Virus record (IMG/VR): IMGVR_UViG_3300010430_000342
Location: 1-30,178 of that record
From: a virus
Direction: 5' to 3' (one strand)
Length of the DNA stretch: 30,178 nucleotides
In this document: one piece after another, positions 1-8,000 of the stretch
Position numbering within the stretch: the stretch's first letter is position 1
Layout of the letters: each line of letters opens with the position of its first letter
Notes under the pieces: generated by a model
Told to the model about the DNA's origin: nothing
Seen by the model: only the letters and a program-made list of their open reading frames with translations
Databases searched by the model: none
Position numbers and translations under genes: made by a program

Positions 1-1135
1 CCAGTGCGTCCAGCCGCGCCTCAATAGAAGCCAGCCGCTGTTCAGTTGCAGCACCAACAAACGACATAAGTTCAGGATAGCGAATACCTTTACGGGTCTT
101 CTCTACTGCACCTTCAGGCGCTTCCTCTTGTGTGTCGTGTGTGTGCGTTACCGTGCGTTCAGGCTGCGCTTCAGTTACAACATTGCCTTCCTCGTCCAGA
201 ACCTCGTCAACTGCAGGAATAACCTCAGTGCTTTCCCACCAAGTGCTGCTAATGAAGAACGCATAGTCACCAGCATTCAAGCCAGCAGCAGTCATTGCAG
301 CCTCAACCTCTTGGGCAATTACGCCAGTGTGGGTTCTGGCTGCGTCACCCTTTTCAGCTACTGCGTCATTCCACTTAAAGGTCTTGAACAGCTTGCTGAT
401 GGCCTTAGCTGCATCCATTTCTGCTGCTGTAAGTTCAGCGATCTGCTGCTTTTCGTTGCGGTCAGATGTTTGGATTGTGGCGTTGGTGGCGTAGATGTCA
501 TCCCAGCGTGATGTTAATTTCCCTAAATCCCTCTGGTTATCGCTGTCATTACCACTTGCGTCGCATGGATTTACACCACCATTATAAAAACGTAACCCAC
601 CAGTGCCAGTGTCATTGCTTATATACAGCTTACCACTATTAGCCCCAATACTCCCCACACTAGTGCCGTCTTTGCGGAACTGCGCAATGTCACCGTCTGA
701 GGAGGTTCTGTTTAGCGTCAATGGCTGACCGCCAGAACGTGTCCCCATAACTGCGCCATCAGGACGAAGTTGTGTGCCTACTATAGTAATATCATCAGCA
801 GTCTTACCCACCAGCAAGTTACCGCTGCTGTCGATGCGCATGGCTTCTGAGCCATTAACAGTAAACTCCATGTGGTTATCACTATGGAAATACTGCAACA
901 TGCCAACATTTGAACTGTCTGCGTCAGCAAAGTTAATCTGGGAACTTCCTGCCGTATCTGTGCTAGTAAGAATTAACTGGGCTAGGTCACCGCCAGAGGT
1001 AACGCCAATTTGTGCATTACCTGATGTTGTTCGTGCATCAATCAAATAAGCAGGCGAACTCGTCCCAATGCCAACATTCGACCCGTCAACGGTAACTACA
1101 TCACCAAGGTCAGCAATCTCTCTTGCCTTACTCAT
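1..1135 (-). CDS. Tail fibre/spike protein with S74 intramolecular chaperone, 3' end outside window
   Basis: This minus-strand frame is open from the ATG at 1135 to the window edge (378 codons, no stop), so only its N-terminal part is seen. A strong ribosome binding site (GGGAGG) lies 7 bases upstream. The product begins MSKAREIADLGD and contains the GIGTSSP motif near residue 25, then the MRIDSSGNLLVG motif, both shared with the two other fibres in this window. The second half is an endosialidase-type chaperone (peptidase S74): YATNATIQTSDRNEKQ leads to the Ser-Asp...Lys dyad at about S224 and K229, followed by GVIAQEVEAA. In this family the chaperone drives trimer folding and is then self-cleaved just before the Ser. 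A coiled tail (RLASIEARLDAL) follows. It is probably a host-recognition fibre. Confident as a fibre; receptor unknown. Confidence 0.9.
   Translation of the reverse strand, partial: MSKAREIADLGDVVTVDGSNVGIGTSSPAYLIDARTTSGNAQIGVTSGGDLAQLILTSTDTAGSSQINFADADSSNVGMLQYFHSDNHMEFTVNGSEAMRIDSSGNLLVGKTADDITIVGTQLRPDGAVMGTRSGGQPLTLNRTSSDGDIAQFRKDGTSVGSIGANSGKLYISNDTGTGGLRFYNGGVNPCDASGNDSDNQRDLGKLTSRWDDIYATNATIQTSDRNEKQQIAELTAAEMDAAKAISKLFKTFKWNDAVAEKGDAARTHTGVIAQEVEAAMTAAGLNAGDYAFFISSTWWESTEVIPAVDEVLDEEGNVVTEAQPERTVTHTHDTQEEAPEGAVEKTRKGIRYPELMSFVGAATEQRLASIEARLDAL
802..847. repeat. Copy 1 of a 46-bp direct repeat shared by two fibre genes
   Basis: These 46 bases match 3391-3436 with a single mismatch (A at 806 against G at 3395). 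Both encode the MRIDSSGNLLVGKT motif, in the same frame, in two different fibre genes. A more diverged copy lies at 1960-2000 in the third fibre. The near-identity at DNA level suggests recent duplication or gene conversion and offers a substrate for homologous recombination between fibres. Confidence 0.85.
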
Positions 1136-1172
1136 TGGTCGTTCCTCCCAGTCGCATTACAAATGCTCATCA

Positions 1173-1433
1173 TTACGCACCCCCAATGGTCTGTGCATCA
1201 AGATGCGCTTGGTATGCAGCCTTCACCTCGTCAGTGTGAACTACAGCGGCAAGTGCTTGCACCTCGGCAGTTTCACCTGACACATCATCCAGCGGGCCTA
1301 CCACACGGCGGTGGAAGCTGCGGGAAATCTCTACGCCATCGTCTAGAATGACTGTGGCCTGCCGGATTTGCAGGTGTTTGAACGGCCCGGTAATTTCTAC
1401 CTTGTCGTCGATGATTTGCTTTTCGAGTGCCAT
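1173..1433 (-). CDS. Small fibre-associated protein of unknown function (86 aa)
   Basis: The ATG at 1433 is preceded by a good ribosome binding site (GGAGG, 5 bases upstream). The protein is acidic to neutral and begins MALEKQIIDDKVEITG. It has a beta-rich first half (HLQIRQATVILDDGVEISRSFHRR) and an Ala-rich helical end (EVKAAYQAHLDAQ). It resembles small proteins I recall sitting between fibre genes of marine phages, but no biochemical role is known to me. It lies between two GIGTSSP-repeat fibres on the same strand, separated by 37 and 57 bases, so it is probably a virion or fibre-assembly component. That role is inferred from position only. Confidence 0.75.
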   Translation of the reverse strand: MALEKQIIDDKVEITGPFKHLQIRQATVILDDGVEISRSFHRRVVGPLDDVSGETAEVQALAAVVHTDEVKAAYQAHLDAQTIGGA

Positions 1434-1482
1434 GTTTACCTCCTATGGCTGGACTGTCCACGCACTAGGCGCATTAAGATTC

Positions 1483-1498
1483 AAGTGTTGTTACACTT
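1483..1498 (-). other. Hairpin overlapping a fibre stop codon
   Basis: AAGTGT-AACA-ACACTT forms a perfect 6-bp stem with a 4-base loop on the minus strand, spanning the stop codon of the fibre ending at 1491. No U-run follows it, so it is more likely an RNA-stability or processing element than an intrinsic terminator. It may be fortuitous. Confidence 0.35.
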
Positions 1499-2744
1499 TA
1501 TATGTTACTTGTGCATAGATGTCGGCAGAACCATTTGTGATTTCACTGACAAGTGCATTTCCGTTATCTGGCGTTTTAAATTGAGCAAAAGTATTGCCGC
1601 CGATAATTTGAGTTATTAAACCAGTAGTGCCTGTCCAAGTGTTAATAATTGCCGAGCCGCCATAACGAACAATACCTGAAGCAGTATACGGTAAACCATA
1701 GACACGAATTGCGTCACCAGCAGTTAAACCGCCTTTATTTATATCAATAACTCTCATAAATGCGGTAACAATATCGCCCGTTTTTGTATATAAGCCTATT
1801 GCTGATGATGTAGATGCAGAGTTACCAGAGTTATCTTGAACATCAGGCGTCCACGTCCCCTCTTCATAGTCGTCCAGCAGATTATCCGAAGTGGTGCCGC
1901 CGAGGTAGACCCCGCCACTCGCAACAATCTGATTGGAACCAGAGGGGCTTGTCGTAGTCCCCACCAGCACGTTACCGCTGCTGTCGATGCGCATGCGTTC
2001 GGTGGCGGCAGTCTCAAAGGCCAAATTATCTACGGCACGAAGTTCAAGCTGGTCACCAACCGTGTTCAGTCCGTGTTCAGCTACACTCCCGCCAGTAGTA
2101 GAGTTATCAATCAGGGTGATCGTAGCCCCTGCGTCATTGCTCTCAAACAAACCAGCAAGGTTTGCCAAATTAGAGTTTACATGAAGTACTGCGGCGGGCG
2201 AACTCGTCCCAATGCCTACATTATCGCTGCTATCCACATGAAGCACATTTGAACCACCATTGCGAAACCCAACGGTGTTTGTGTCTGCATCAAAGAATAC
2301 ATTACCGCTTCTTGCGGTCCCTCCCGTGTCATTGGCAGTAAGACGAATACGGGTAGGCGTGCCATTCGTTGACGTAGTTACATCAAGAGTATCAGATGGG
2401 CTGCTTGTGCCAACCCCAACACGATTATTCGTGCTGTCCACATACAGAGTGTCAGTATCGACAGAGAAGTCGCCAGTGAAGTTCTGGCTGTTAGCCTCAA
2501 AGGTAGTGAAGGCTACCATCTCAAGGGTATCATTAAGAGCAGCAGCAGAAGTCAACACAATGTCACTGCCGTTGGTTGCAGTGTAGTCGGTACCATCGAT
2601 CAGCTTAACACCGTTGAGATACACCGAGACAAAGTTAGGGGTGTACCCAAGGGTAGCAAAAGAAGTTTGGCCAGCAGTCGCAGTGAATGTCTGACGGGTT
2701 TGGGTAGCCTGAGGCGTCGGTATGTTTCCGATATATCCGCTCAT
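1491..2744 (-). CDS. Tail fibre/spike protein (417 aa), receptor-binding type
   Basis: The ATG at 2744 overlaps the stop of the upstream fibre gene as TAATG, indicating translational coupling. The N-terminus (MSGYIGNIPTPQATQTRQTF, then a region with VSVYLNGVKLIDGTDYT) resembles a common virion-attachment module of marine phage fibres. The middle carries three GIGTSSP/GVGTSSP-type repeats with the MRIDSSGNVLVG motif. The C-terminus starts with DDYEEGTWTPDV and continues into a beta-rich domain with GLYTKTGDIVTA, a head seen in many phage tail proteins and probably the receptor-contacting part. Unlike its neighbours it lacks an S74 chaperone. It may form a complex with the S74 fibres; this is inferred from the shared repeats and adjacency. 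Confidence 0.88.
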   Translation of the reverse strand: MSGYIGNIPTPQATQTRQTFTATAGQTSFATLGYTPNFVSVYLNGVKLIDGTDYTATNGSDIVLTSAAALNDTLEMVAFTTFEANSQNFTGDFSVDTDTLYVDSTNNRVGVGTSSPSDTLDVTTSTNGTPTRIRLTANDTGGTARSGNVFFDADTNTVGFRNGGSNVLHVDSSDNVGIGTSSPAAVLHVNSNLANLAGLFESNDAGATITLIDNSTTGGSVAEHGLNTVGDQLELRAVDNLAFETAATERMRIDSSGNVLVGTTTSPSGSNQIVASGGVYLGGTTSDNLLDDYEEGTWTPDVQDNSGNSASTSSAIGLYTKTGDIVTAFMRVIDINKGGLTAGDAIRVYGLPYTASGIVRYGGSAIINTWTGTTGLITQIIGGNTFAQFKTPDNGNALVSEITNGSADIYAQVTYKV

Positions 2745-4129
2745 TACATTGCTCCAATAATGAACGCTAGAAGTTCACTGTAGCGAACACCCATGCGTGA
2801 TTTCTCTTCGCCAGTTTCTTCGTCAGTCCAAGTAGAGTGAATGAACATGGCGTAGTCACCAGCATCCAGTCCTTCAGCTTCAAAAGCAGCCTGCAAGTCC
2901 TGTGCGATGATACCAAAGTGAATACGGGCGTCGTCACCCTTTTCCTCTACGGCAGACTTCCAGCGGAACTTACGCAGCAGACCTTTGGCGGCTACGGCTA
3001 CACGTTGCTCTGCGTCAGACAGAACGTCGATGTCCTGCTTTTCGTTAGCGTCAGAGGTTTGGATGGTACCGTTGGTAGCGTAAACGTCATCCCAGCGAAC
3101 GGTCGCTGTACCAAGATCTCTGGTATTATCTGAAGATGCCCCAGAACTGTCTGTTGCAACGAACTGTCCACCACCTGCAATCCCTACACCAGAAATCGAA
3201 CCCCTAACCATGTAAATATTGCCACTGTAAGTCCCAATACTCCCCACAGTGGTGCCGTCTTTGTAAAAGCCAATCAGCTCACCATCGTCGGTTAGCCTAC
3301 GAACTTGCATCGGGACGTCCCCATCACGGGTAATAACCGCATAACCATCTGAACGCATTTCTGCGCCAGCCGAAAGGCCACTAGAACTCGTCTTGCCCAC
3401 CAGCAAGTTACCGCTGCTGTCGATGCGCATGGCTTCACTGTTTGACGACTTGAACGCCAAAATAGAACTGCCAGCTTGGTTGCCAATAGTGGTTACATTG
3501 CTTGATGTCTCAACAATAAAGTTTGCCGAAACACCATCACGAAACTCAGCAAGCGTCCCCGGAGAGCCAACCACGTCAAGAGGTGCAGAGGGGCTGCTTG
3601 TGCCAATGCCTACGTTACCATCGCCTCGCACCATAAATCTAGTAGTGCCACCAGATTGAGCATCAAAAACAGTTGTTCCTGAGCCGACACCTGCTGTGTT
3701 CAGCCTTAGAACGTCAGAGGCTGTTCCGTTTGTGTTGTTAAAATAAACAAGATCTGTGCTGGCTTTGCTGGCTTCAACATGCAAGGTTTGGCTAGGAGAA
3801 CTCGTCCCAATCCCCAACGACTCAGCACTCGCATCCCAGAAGAAATTAGGCGTGGTACCTGTGTCCTCGTAGAAGCTGATGTCGCCGTTGGAGGCTACTC
3901 TAAGTCTTTCCACTGAGTTTGTATCAAGCGTGAAAGTTCCTGCCGCCTCCAAAACTAAAGAGCCAGTTGTAGATGCTACGGTATTTCCATTCACACTAAT
4001 ATTATCAACAGTCAGCGCGTCGCTGGTGATAGTGCCAACAGTCAGATCGCCAGTAATGCTTGCGTTGCCAGTTACATTCGCAGCAGTGGTGCTGAGAAGA
4101 ACTGCTTTAGAACCAAGATATCCAGCCAT
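2744..4129 (-). CDS. Tail fibre with C-terminal S74 intramolecular chaperone (461 aa)
   Basis: The ATG at 4129 overlaps the preceding stop as TAATG. The N-terminus (MAGYLGSKAVLLSTTAANVTG) is a typical attachment segment, followed by a beta-rich shaft with GIGTSSP repeats and the MRIDSSGNLLVG motif. Residues from about 340 form an S74 endosialidase-type chaperone: YATNGTIQTSDANEKQDI with the Ser-Asp...Lys dyad at S359 and K364, then HFGIIAQDLQAAF, ending RYSELLAFIIGAM. The S74 family trimerises fibres and then cleaves itself off. This gene and the fibre at the left window edge have the same domain order, so the phage carries at least two S74 fibres. Confidence 0.93.
   Translation of the reverse strand: MAGYLGSKAVLLSTTAANVTGNASITGDLTVGTITSDALTVDNISVNGNTVASTTGSLVLEAAGTFTLDTNSVERLRVASNGDISFYEDTGTTPNFFWDASAESLGIGTSSPSQTLHVEASKASTDLVYFNNTNGTASDVLRLNTAGVGSGTTVFDAQSGGTTRFMVRGDGNVGIGTSSPSAPLDVVGSPGTLAEFRDGVSANFIVETSSNVTTIGNQAGSSILAFKSSNSEAMRIDSSGNLLVGKTSSSGLSAGAEMRSDGYAVITRDGDVPMQVRRLTDDGELIGFYKDGTTVGSIGTYSGNIYMVRGSISGVGIAGGGQFVATDSSGASSDNTRDLGTATVRWDDVYATNGTIQTSDANEKQDIDVLSDAEQRVAVAAKGLLRKFRWKSAVEEKGDDARIHFGIIAQDLQAAFEAEGLDAGDYAMFIHSTWTDEETGEEKSRMGVRYSELLAFIIGAM
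3391..3436. repeat. Copy 2 of the 46-bp fibre direct repeat
   Basis: This copy is identical to 802-847 except for one base, in the same orientation and reading frame within the 461-aa fibre. See the first copy for the possible role in recombination between fibres. Confidence 0.85.
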
Positions 4130-4437
4130 TAGCTCTGCTCCAGAACTGAAATGATAACGTCTGCACTTGCAGCAGTATCACTTGTCACGACGACAGTATC
4201 AGTGGTCTCCAAGATGATTTTACCGTCAAGCACCGACAGTGACGAACCAGCAGGGATAGCTGCACCCTTCACGAGGTAAGCACCCGCACACTGTACGTCG
4301 ATGGTGATTTGAGAAGCCTCTACGTTAGCTACCGTCATGCCAATCATAACTGCAGTAGTAGAAGCTGGAACAGTGTAAGACGTGCTAGGCGATGTACCCA
4401 CACCAGTGTCTACGTAGTTTTTAAAGACGTTTGCCAT
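4129..4437 (-). CDS. Small beta-rich virion protein (102 aa), probably tail
   Basis: The ATG at 4437 follows a ribosome binding site (AGGATTGCTACA) placed directly after the stop of the large repeat fibre. The protein begins MANVFKNYVDTGVGTSPSTSY and is almost entirely short beta-strand-like segments rich in Thr, Val and Ala, with no predicted membrane segment. I recall similar 100-residue proteins beside fibre genes in marine phages. Its stop overlaps the start of the 461-aa fibre. A tail or fibre-base component is likely from position; the function is unproven. Confidence 0.75.
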   Translation of the reverse strand: MANVFKNYVDTGVGTSPSTSYTVPASTTAVMIGMTVANVEASQITIDVQCAGAYLVKGAAIPAGSSLSVLDGKIILETTDTVVVTSDTAASADVIISVLEQS

Positions 4438-4449
4438 TGTAGCAATCCT

Positions 4450-6486
4450 TTATCCAAGTGCGATGGCCAACGCCAGCGCAGTGCCAGCCTGGTCTACATC
4501 AAGATTTGTTCGTGCTGCGGCAGCGGTCGAAGCGCCAGTGCCGCCAAGGGAAACAGGTAGGTCGGACGTCGACGTAATCTGATCAAGTTCCATCGTTGCA
4601 GAAGTGTTGACCGTCAGGGTTGTGACAGTGGCTGCAGCAGCAGAGGCGCCCCCAATCACAGTCCCGTCAATTGTACCGCCGTTGATGTCAACTGTGGTGA
4701 CAGAACCAAGATCTGACCATGTTCCAGTCAGCGAGCCCCCACCTGTTGCGTTGAGCGTGGTAAACGTACCAGCCGCGGCGGTTGTCGCACCAATAGTCGT
4801 GTTATCGATTGTACCAGCATTGATGTCGGCAGTGGTGGCGACTAACGCACTGGTAGTAACTGCAGCAGGGGTTGTACCGCCAATAGTCGTACCGTCAATT
4901 GTACCGCCGTTAATGTCGGCAGTGGTGAGTACCGAAGATGCAAGAGTAACGACGCCAGTAACATCAGCAATGCTGCCAGCAGATGTACCATCCTTGGCCT
5001 TGATGTTGGTCACTTCAATATTGGTGGTGTCAACCGTTGTGGCATTCACAGTCGTGATATTACCAGTGGTTGCTGTAGCCGTGGTAAAAGTACCAGCCGC
5101 GGCAGACGTCCCACCAATAGTGGTGCCGTCAATGGTGCCTGCGTTGATGTCAGCAGTCGTAGCGACAAGGGCAGTGGTGGTGACTGCAGCTGGTACAGAA
5201 CCACCAATGGTAGTTCCATCAATCGTACCACCGTTAATGTCGGCAGTCGTAGCTGTCAGACTAGAGATTGTCACAGCGTTCGGCAGACCAATGGTAATGG
5301 TCTGACCGGATGCCGATGTTTCAATCTCATTTGTAGTACCGGCAACGGTGAACGTTTGACTGTCTAGATCAACGGCGCCTGTGCCTGTGTCACCAGCAAA
5401 GTCCAGATCCTGGGCCGTGACGTTGTCATCAACGTACTGCTTAATAGACTCCGATGTCGCCAGCGTTGTCGCTGATGCGGTAGCCATTGTGTCATCGTCA
5501 ATAATGCCGTTGATAGTCGTTGTCGCGTTAATCGTCAGGTTGGTCGAAGCCGAAAGAGTAGTGAACGACCCCGCGGCAGCAGTGCCACCACCAATAACAG
5601 AACCGTCAATCGTACCGCCGTTAATGTCCGCTGTAGTCAATACGGCAGACGAAATGGTCATAACACCCGTTACATCTGCGATGGAAACCGAAGCCGTTCC
5701 ATCCTTAGCTTTAATGTTTGTAACTTCTAAGTTGGTGAGATCTGCGGTAGTCGTCGCAATCGTCGACGGAAGGCTGATCGTAAGAGTCTGCCCAGATGCC
5801 GTGGTGTCAATCTGGTTGAACGTGCCAATAATGCTGAACGTCTGACTATCAAGGTCTACAGCACCAGTGCCCGTATCTGCGTCGAAATCCAAGTCTTGGG
5901 CAGTTACCTGCGAGTCAACATAGGCCTTGATCGACTGCTGCGTGGCCAGTGCAGTTGCGCTGTCCGACGCCATGTTGTCTTCATCAAGGATCGCAGTTAC
6001 AGACACGCTGCCTAAACGCAGGCTGTCGAAGTAAGCGTTGTTGAAGACGTTGGCAGCTACCGCGCCCGAACCACCACCATCAAAGTAGACAACTGCAGTT
6101 GTTCCAGCAGGAACCTCATAGTCGTTAGACGCACTGTACGTGCCCTGAAACAGGATAATGCTGCGCGAACCAGACAGGTCGTTGCGGACATACACGATCT
6201 TTTCGGCGTCGTTAGGTGTCAGCTGTACGTAAGCAGTCGCACCCAAGTCCCCACCGTCATCAAAAATAATCATGCGGTTGCGGCCGTTCGAAGCCGTACC
6301 GTCGCTGATAGGCAAAGCGTTAGGAGAACCAGATGTACCAGCCGAAGCCAGCGTTACAGTAACCTGACCGTCAAGAGCGGTGTCGATCAAGTTAAAGTTG
6401 GTGTTCGTGGTGTCGCCCCACGTACCGGACTGTTCCCCGGTCCCGATTAGTTCGATGCCGTTGTTTAACGTATACGTACTAGGCAT
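4450..6486 (-). CDS. Large repeat-built tail fibre (678 aa)
   Basis: The protein opens MPSTYTLNNGIELIGTGEQ, with GEQSGTWGDTTNTNF, an N-terminal module I recognise from phage tail fibres. The body is modular. A unit with SIKAYVDSQVTAQDLDF and TGTGAVDLDSQTF occurs twice, as does NIKAKDGTA..SIADVTGV. The DIN[GA]GTID motif, usually followed by an IGG-type turn, occurs six times in the second half. Such repeats are typical of trimeric beta-helical shafts. No S74 chaperone or enzymatic domain is visible, and the end (SLGGTGASTAAAARTNLDVDQ) matches a common fibre C-terminus. Probably a side fibre; partners may be the three fibres downstream. Confidence 0.9.
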   Translation of the reverse strand: MPSTYTLNNGIELIGTGEQSGTWGDTTNTNFNLIDTALDGQVTVTLASAGTSGSPNALPISDGTASNGRNRMIIFDDGGDLGATAYVQLTPNDAEKIVYVRNDLSGSRSIILFQGTYSASNDYEVPAGTTAVVYFDGGGSGAVAANVFNNAYFDSLRLGSVSVTAILDEDNMASDSATALATQQSIKAYVDSQVTAQDLDFDADTGTGAVDLDSQTFSIIGTFNQIDTTASGQTLTISLPSTIATTTADLTNLEVTNIKAKDGTASVSIADVTGVMTISSAVLTTADINGGTIDGSVIGGGTAAAGSFTTLSASTNLTINATTTINGIIDDDTMATASATTLATSESIKQYVDDNVTAQDLDFAGDTGTGAVDLDSQTFTVAGTTNEIETSASGQTITIGLPNAVTISSLTATTADINGGTIDGTTIGGSVPAAVTTTALVATTADINAGTIDGTTIGGTSAAAGTFTTATATTGNITTVNATTVDTTNIEVTNIKAKDGTSAGSIADVTGVVTLASSVLTTADINGGTIDGTTIGGTTPAAVTTSALVATTADINAGTIDNTTIGATTAAAGTFTTLNATGGGSLTGTWSDLGSVTTVDINGGTIDGTVIGGASAAAATVTTLTVNTSATMELDQITSTSDLPVSLGGTGASTAAAARTNLDVDQAGTALALAIALG

Positions 6487-6497
6487 GGATTAAACCT

Positions 6498-6641
6498 TTA
6501 TGCTGCTATGCGGGTCCGCACCGGCGATTGCAAAGAAACATCTAAGGACCAGCCGGGGGATTGCGTTGGTGTTTCCGGATTGTAACTCGGATCTTCGTTT
6601 GAAACAATCCTACGCAATGCGGACAATCGCGTTAGAAGCAT
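6498..6641 (-). CDS. Possible small protein in the gap before the repeat fibre
   Basis: A minus-strand frame with protein-like composition fills the 123-base gap between two structural genes. It could start at the ATG at 6641 (47 aa, overlapping the upstream gene) or at the TTG at 6617 (39 aa, RRIVSNEDPSYNPETPTQ). It ends SLQSPVRTRIAA just before the ribosome binding site of the repeat fibre. The motif SPGWSLDVSL looks genuine, but neither start has a clear ribosome binding site and I do not recognise the family. It may be a chance open frame. Confidence 0.35.
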   Translation of the reverse strand: MLLTRLSALRRIVSNEDPSYNPETPTQSPGWSLDVSLQSPVRTRIAA

Positions 6642-7044
6642 CGTCGGTGGGAAAGACCACAATGAAGTCTCCAGCCGTAGATGTTTTATCTACGCCAAAA
6701 TCTAAGACTGCAACAGCCGGGTTGCCCGCCGCTGATGAGTTGTAGATCAACGCACCTCGGGCCGTGATCGTTGCAGCCGACCAAGTCACATCCGAAAAAT
6801 CAAGATAGCCAGTAGTGCCGCTCGAGGTGGGTTCTACGTTGGTCAATGCCGCGCCACCCGCAGTGTAACCCGTTCCGCTCACCTCGTTGGTAGCCGAGTA
6901 CGCAGTAGTAGAAGCATCCAGAGTTGCCGAGCTGGTGTACAGAGCAATCTTAAATGTGTCACCGCCAGAAGCTGAAAAGTTGTGAACACCCTTCAAGAGT
7001 TCAACCTTGAAGGATGTACAAAGAAAGTTCCCAGTAAAAGCCAT
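6610..7044 (-). CDS. Virion protein (144 aa), probably tail
   Basis: The ATG at 7044 follows AAGGAG with good spacing. The product starts MAFTGNFLCTSFKVELLKGVHNF and contains FKIALYTSSATLDASTTAYS, a pattern I recall from conserved phage structural proteins of about 140 residues. It is beta-rich and small-residue rich, has no transmembrane helix, and probably builds part of the tail or a decoration. It sits between the adaptor-type proteins and the repeat fibre. The structural assignment is moderately secure; the exact role is unknown. Confidence 0.8.
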   Translation of the reverse strand: MAFTGNFLCTSFKVELLKGVHNFSASGGDTFKIALYTSSATLDASTTAYSATNEVSGTGYTAGGAALTNVEPTSSGTTGYLDFSDVTWSAATITARGALIYNSSAAGNPAVAVLDFGVDKTSTAGDFIVVFPTDDASNAIVRIA

Positions 7045-7056
7045 GATGGTAGCTCC

Positions 7057-7704
7057 TTATGTTCGTTGCTTGCGGAGCTGCCCGTAACGGTATTCGTCCA
7101 TCGTTTCTTGGGCCTCGCCCAGGTTTTTCAAGCGCGAGAGAGCTTCCATGAAACGCTGGCTGTAAAGCCCCAGCAAATTTTGTTCGCCCTTCATAAAGGT
7201 GTATGCCTCTACAAGTGACCCGTAAAGTAGAGTGATCTCGGCATTCTCAGACAGCCAGCTCGTACCGCTGTCGCTGCCTGCCGTCAGACTTGCAGGCCTG
7301 TACAAATAGTGAATATCAACCGTGTAGTTGGCATCAGGTGTTGGAGCGATGATGAACGTATCCACATCGTACTGGGCATAATACTTAGGCTGTCCTGTGG
7401 TTGTAGAATCCGGAGTGTAACTCTGGAGGAAATCCAGATCCTTGAACAACAAGAACTCCTTGCTGCCACTCACGTCAATTGACAACGAAAACGGCGCCAG
7501 GAAATCAGCAGGAGCTGTCAAAAACTCGTCGCCGCTCGTCATGCTGAGAGACTGGTTTTTCTGGAACAGATTAAGCTGCACATTCTTCATTATCCGTTCT
7601 TCCGCTAGGCGGATGAACAAAGGGATGTTGTTGACGAAAGTGCTCTCGTCGTTCTCCGTGTAATCCTGAATGGCCTGCTTCAGTTCGCCGTAGGTCATCG
7701 TCAT
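7057..7704 (-). CDS. Head-tail adaptor / tail tubular-like protein (215 aa)
   Basis: The start at 7704 overlaps the upstream stop by four bases (ATGA). The sequence begins MTMTYGELKQAIQDYTENDE, with an N-terminal helical segment (NNIPLFIRLAEERIMKNVQ) typical of short-tailed phage adaptor proteins of the T7 gp11 type. It continues with a beta-rich middle (DIHYLYRPASL) and ends in helices (YSQRFMEALSRLKNLGEAQ). These proteins usually link the portal to the tail. It follows another adaptor-like gene two genes upstream, supporting a podovirus-like neck. The family call rests on pattern and order, not on an alignment. Confidence 0.72.
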   Translation of the reverse strand: MTMTYGELKQAIQDYTENDESTFVNNIPLFIRLAEERIMKNVQLNLFQKNQSLSMTSGDEFLTAPADFLAPFSLSIDVSGSKEFLLFKDLDFLQSYTPDSTTTGQPKYYAQYDVDTFIIAPTPDANYTVDIHYLYRPASLTAGSDSGTSWLSENAEITLLYGSLVEAYTFMKGEQNLLGLYSQRFMEALSRLKNLGEAQETMDEYRYGQLRKQRT

Positions 7705-8000
7705 GTCGTCACCGTAACTTGTCCGACCTTACCTATAGCACGAATCAAGGTTGCATTGGGAGTTTCAACCGTAATCCGATCCACATAAACCTTCAGGCTT
7801 TCTGCTTGGTCCGGACGGGGATCTTTTAGAGCCTGTGGGTCTGGGCCCGCTTTTGGTGGATACAGTTGAGGATGCTTTTCTTCGTATTCGTCTGGACCAA
7901 CTAACGCACCAGTCCATTCCTTCTTCATGTCGCGAAGACGGTATCGGAAACCAGACCGATCAGAAATACCCCATGCGTTTTTACCAGATGCGAATGACAT
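7701..8000 (-). CDS. Conserved structural-region protein (99 aa)
   Basis: The ATG at 8000 overlaps the stop of the adaptor gene upstream. The protein begins MSFASGKNAWGISDRSGFRY and includes RLRDMKKEWTGALVGPDEYE and HPQLYPPKAGPDPQALKDPR. I recall this RSGF...EW.G..V...EYE.KHPQ pattern from short proteins lying between neck genes of many phages. The second half is beta-rich. It probably sits in the neck or tail, but no specific function is known to me. Tight overlaps on both sides mark it as part of the same translation unit. Confidence 0.8.
   Translation of the reverse strand: MSFASGKNAWGISDRSGFRYRLRDMKKEWTGALVGPDEYEEKHPQLYPPKAGPDPQALKDPRPDQAESLKVYVDRITVETPNATLIRAIGKVGQVTVTT

Noticed and set aside
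4604-5305. Long plus-strand open frame (233 codons) opposite the repeat fibre
   Set aside because: It is antisense to the repetitive fibre, has a Val/Pro low-complexity product that mirrors the repeats, and lacks a ribosome binding site.
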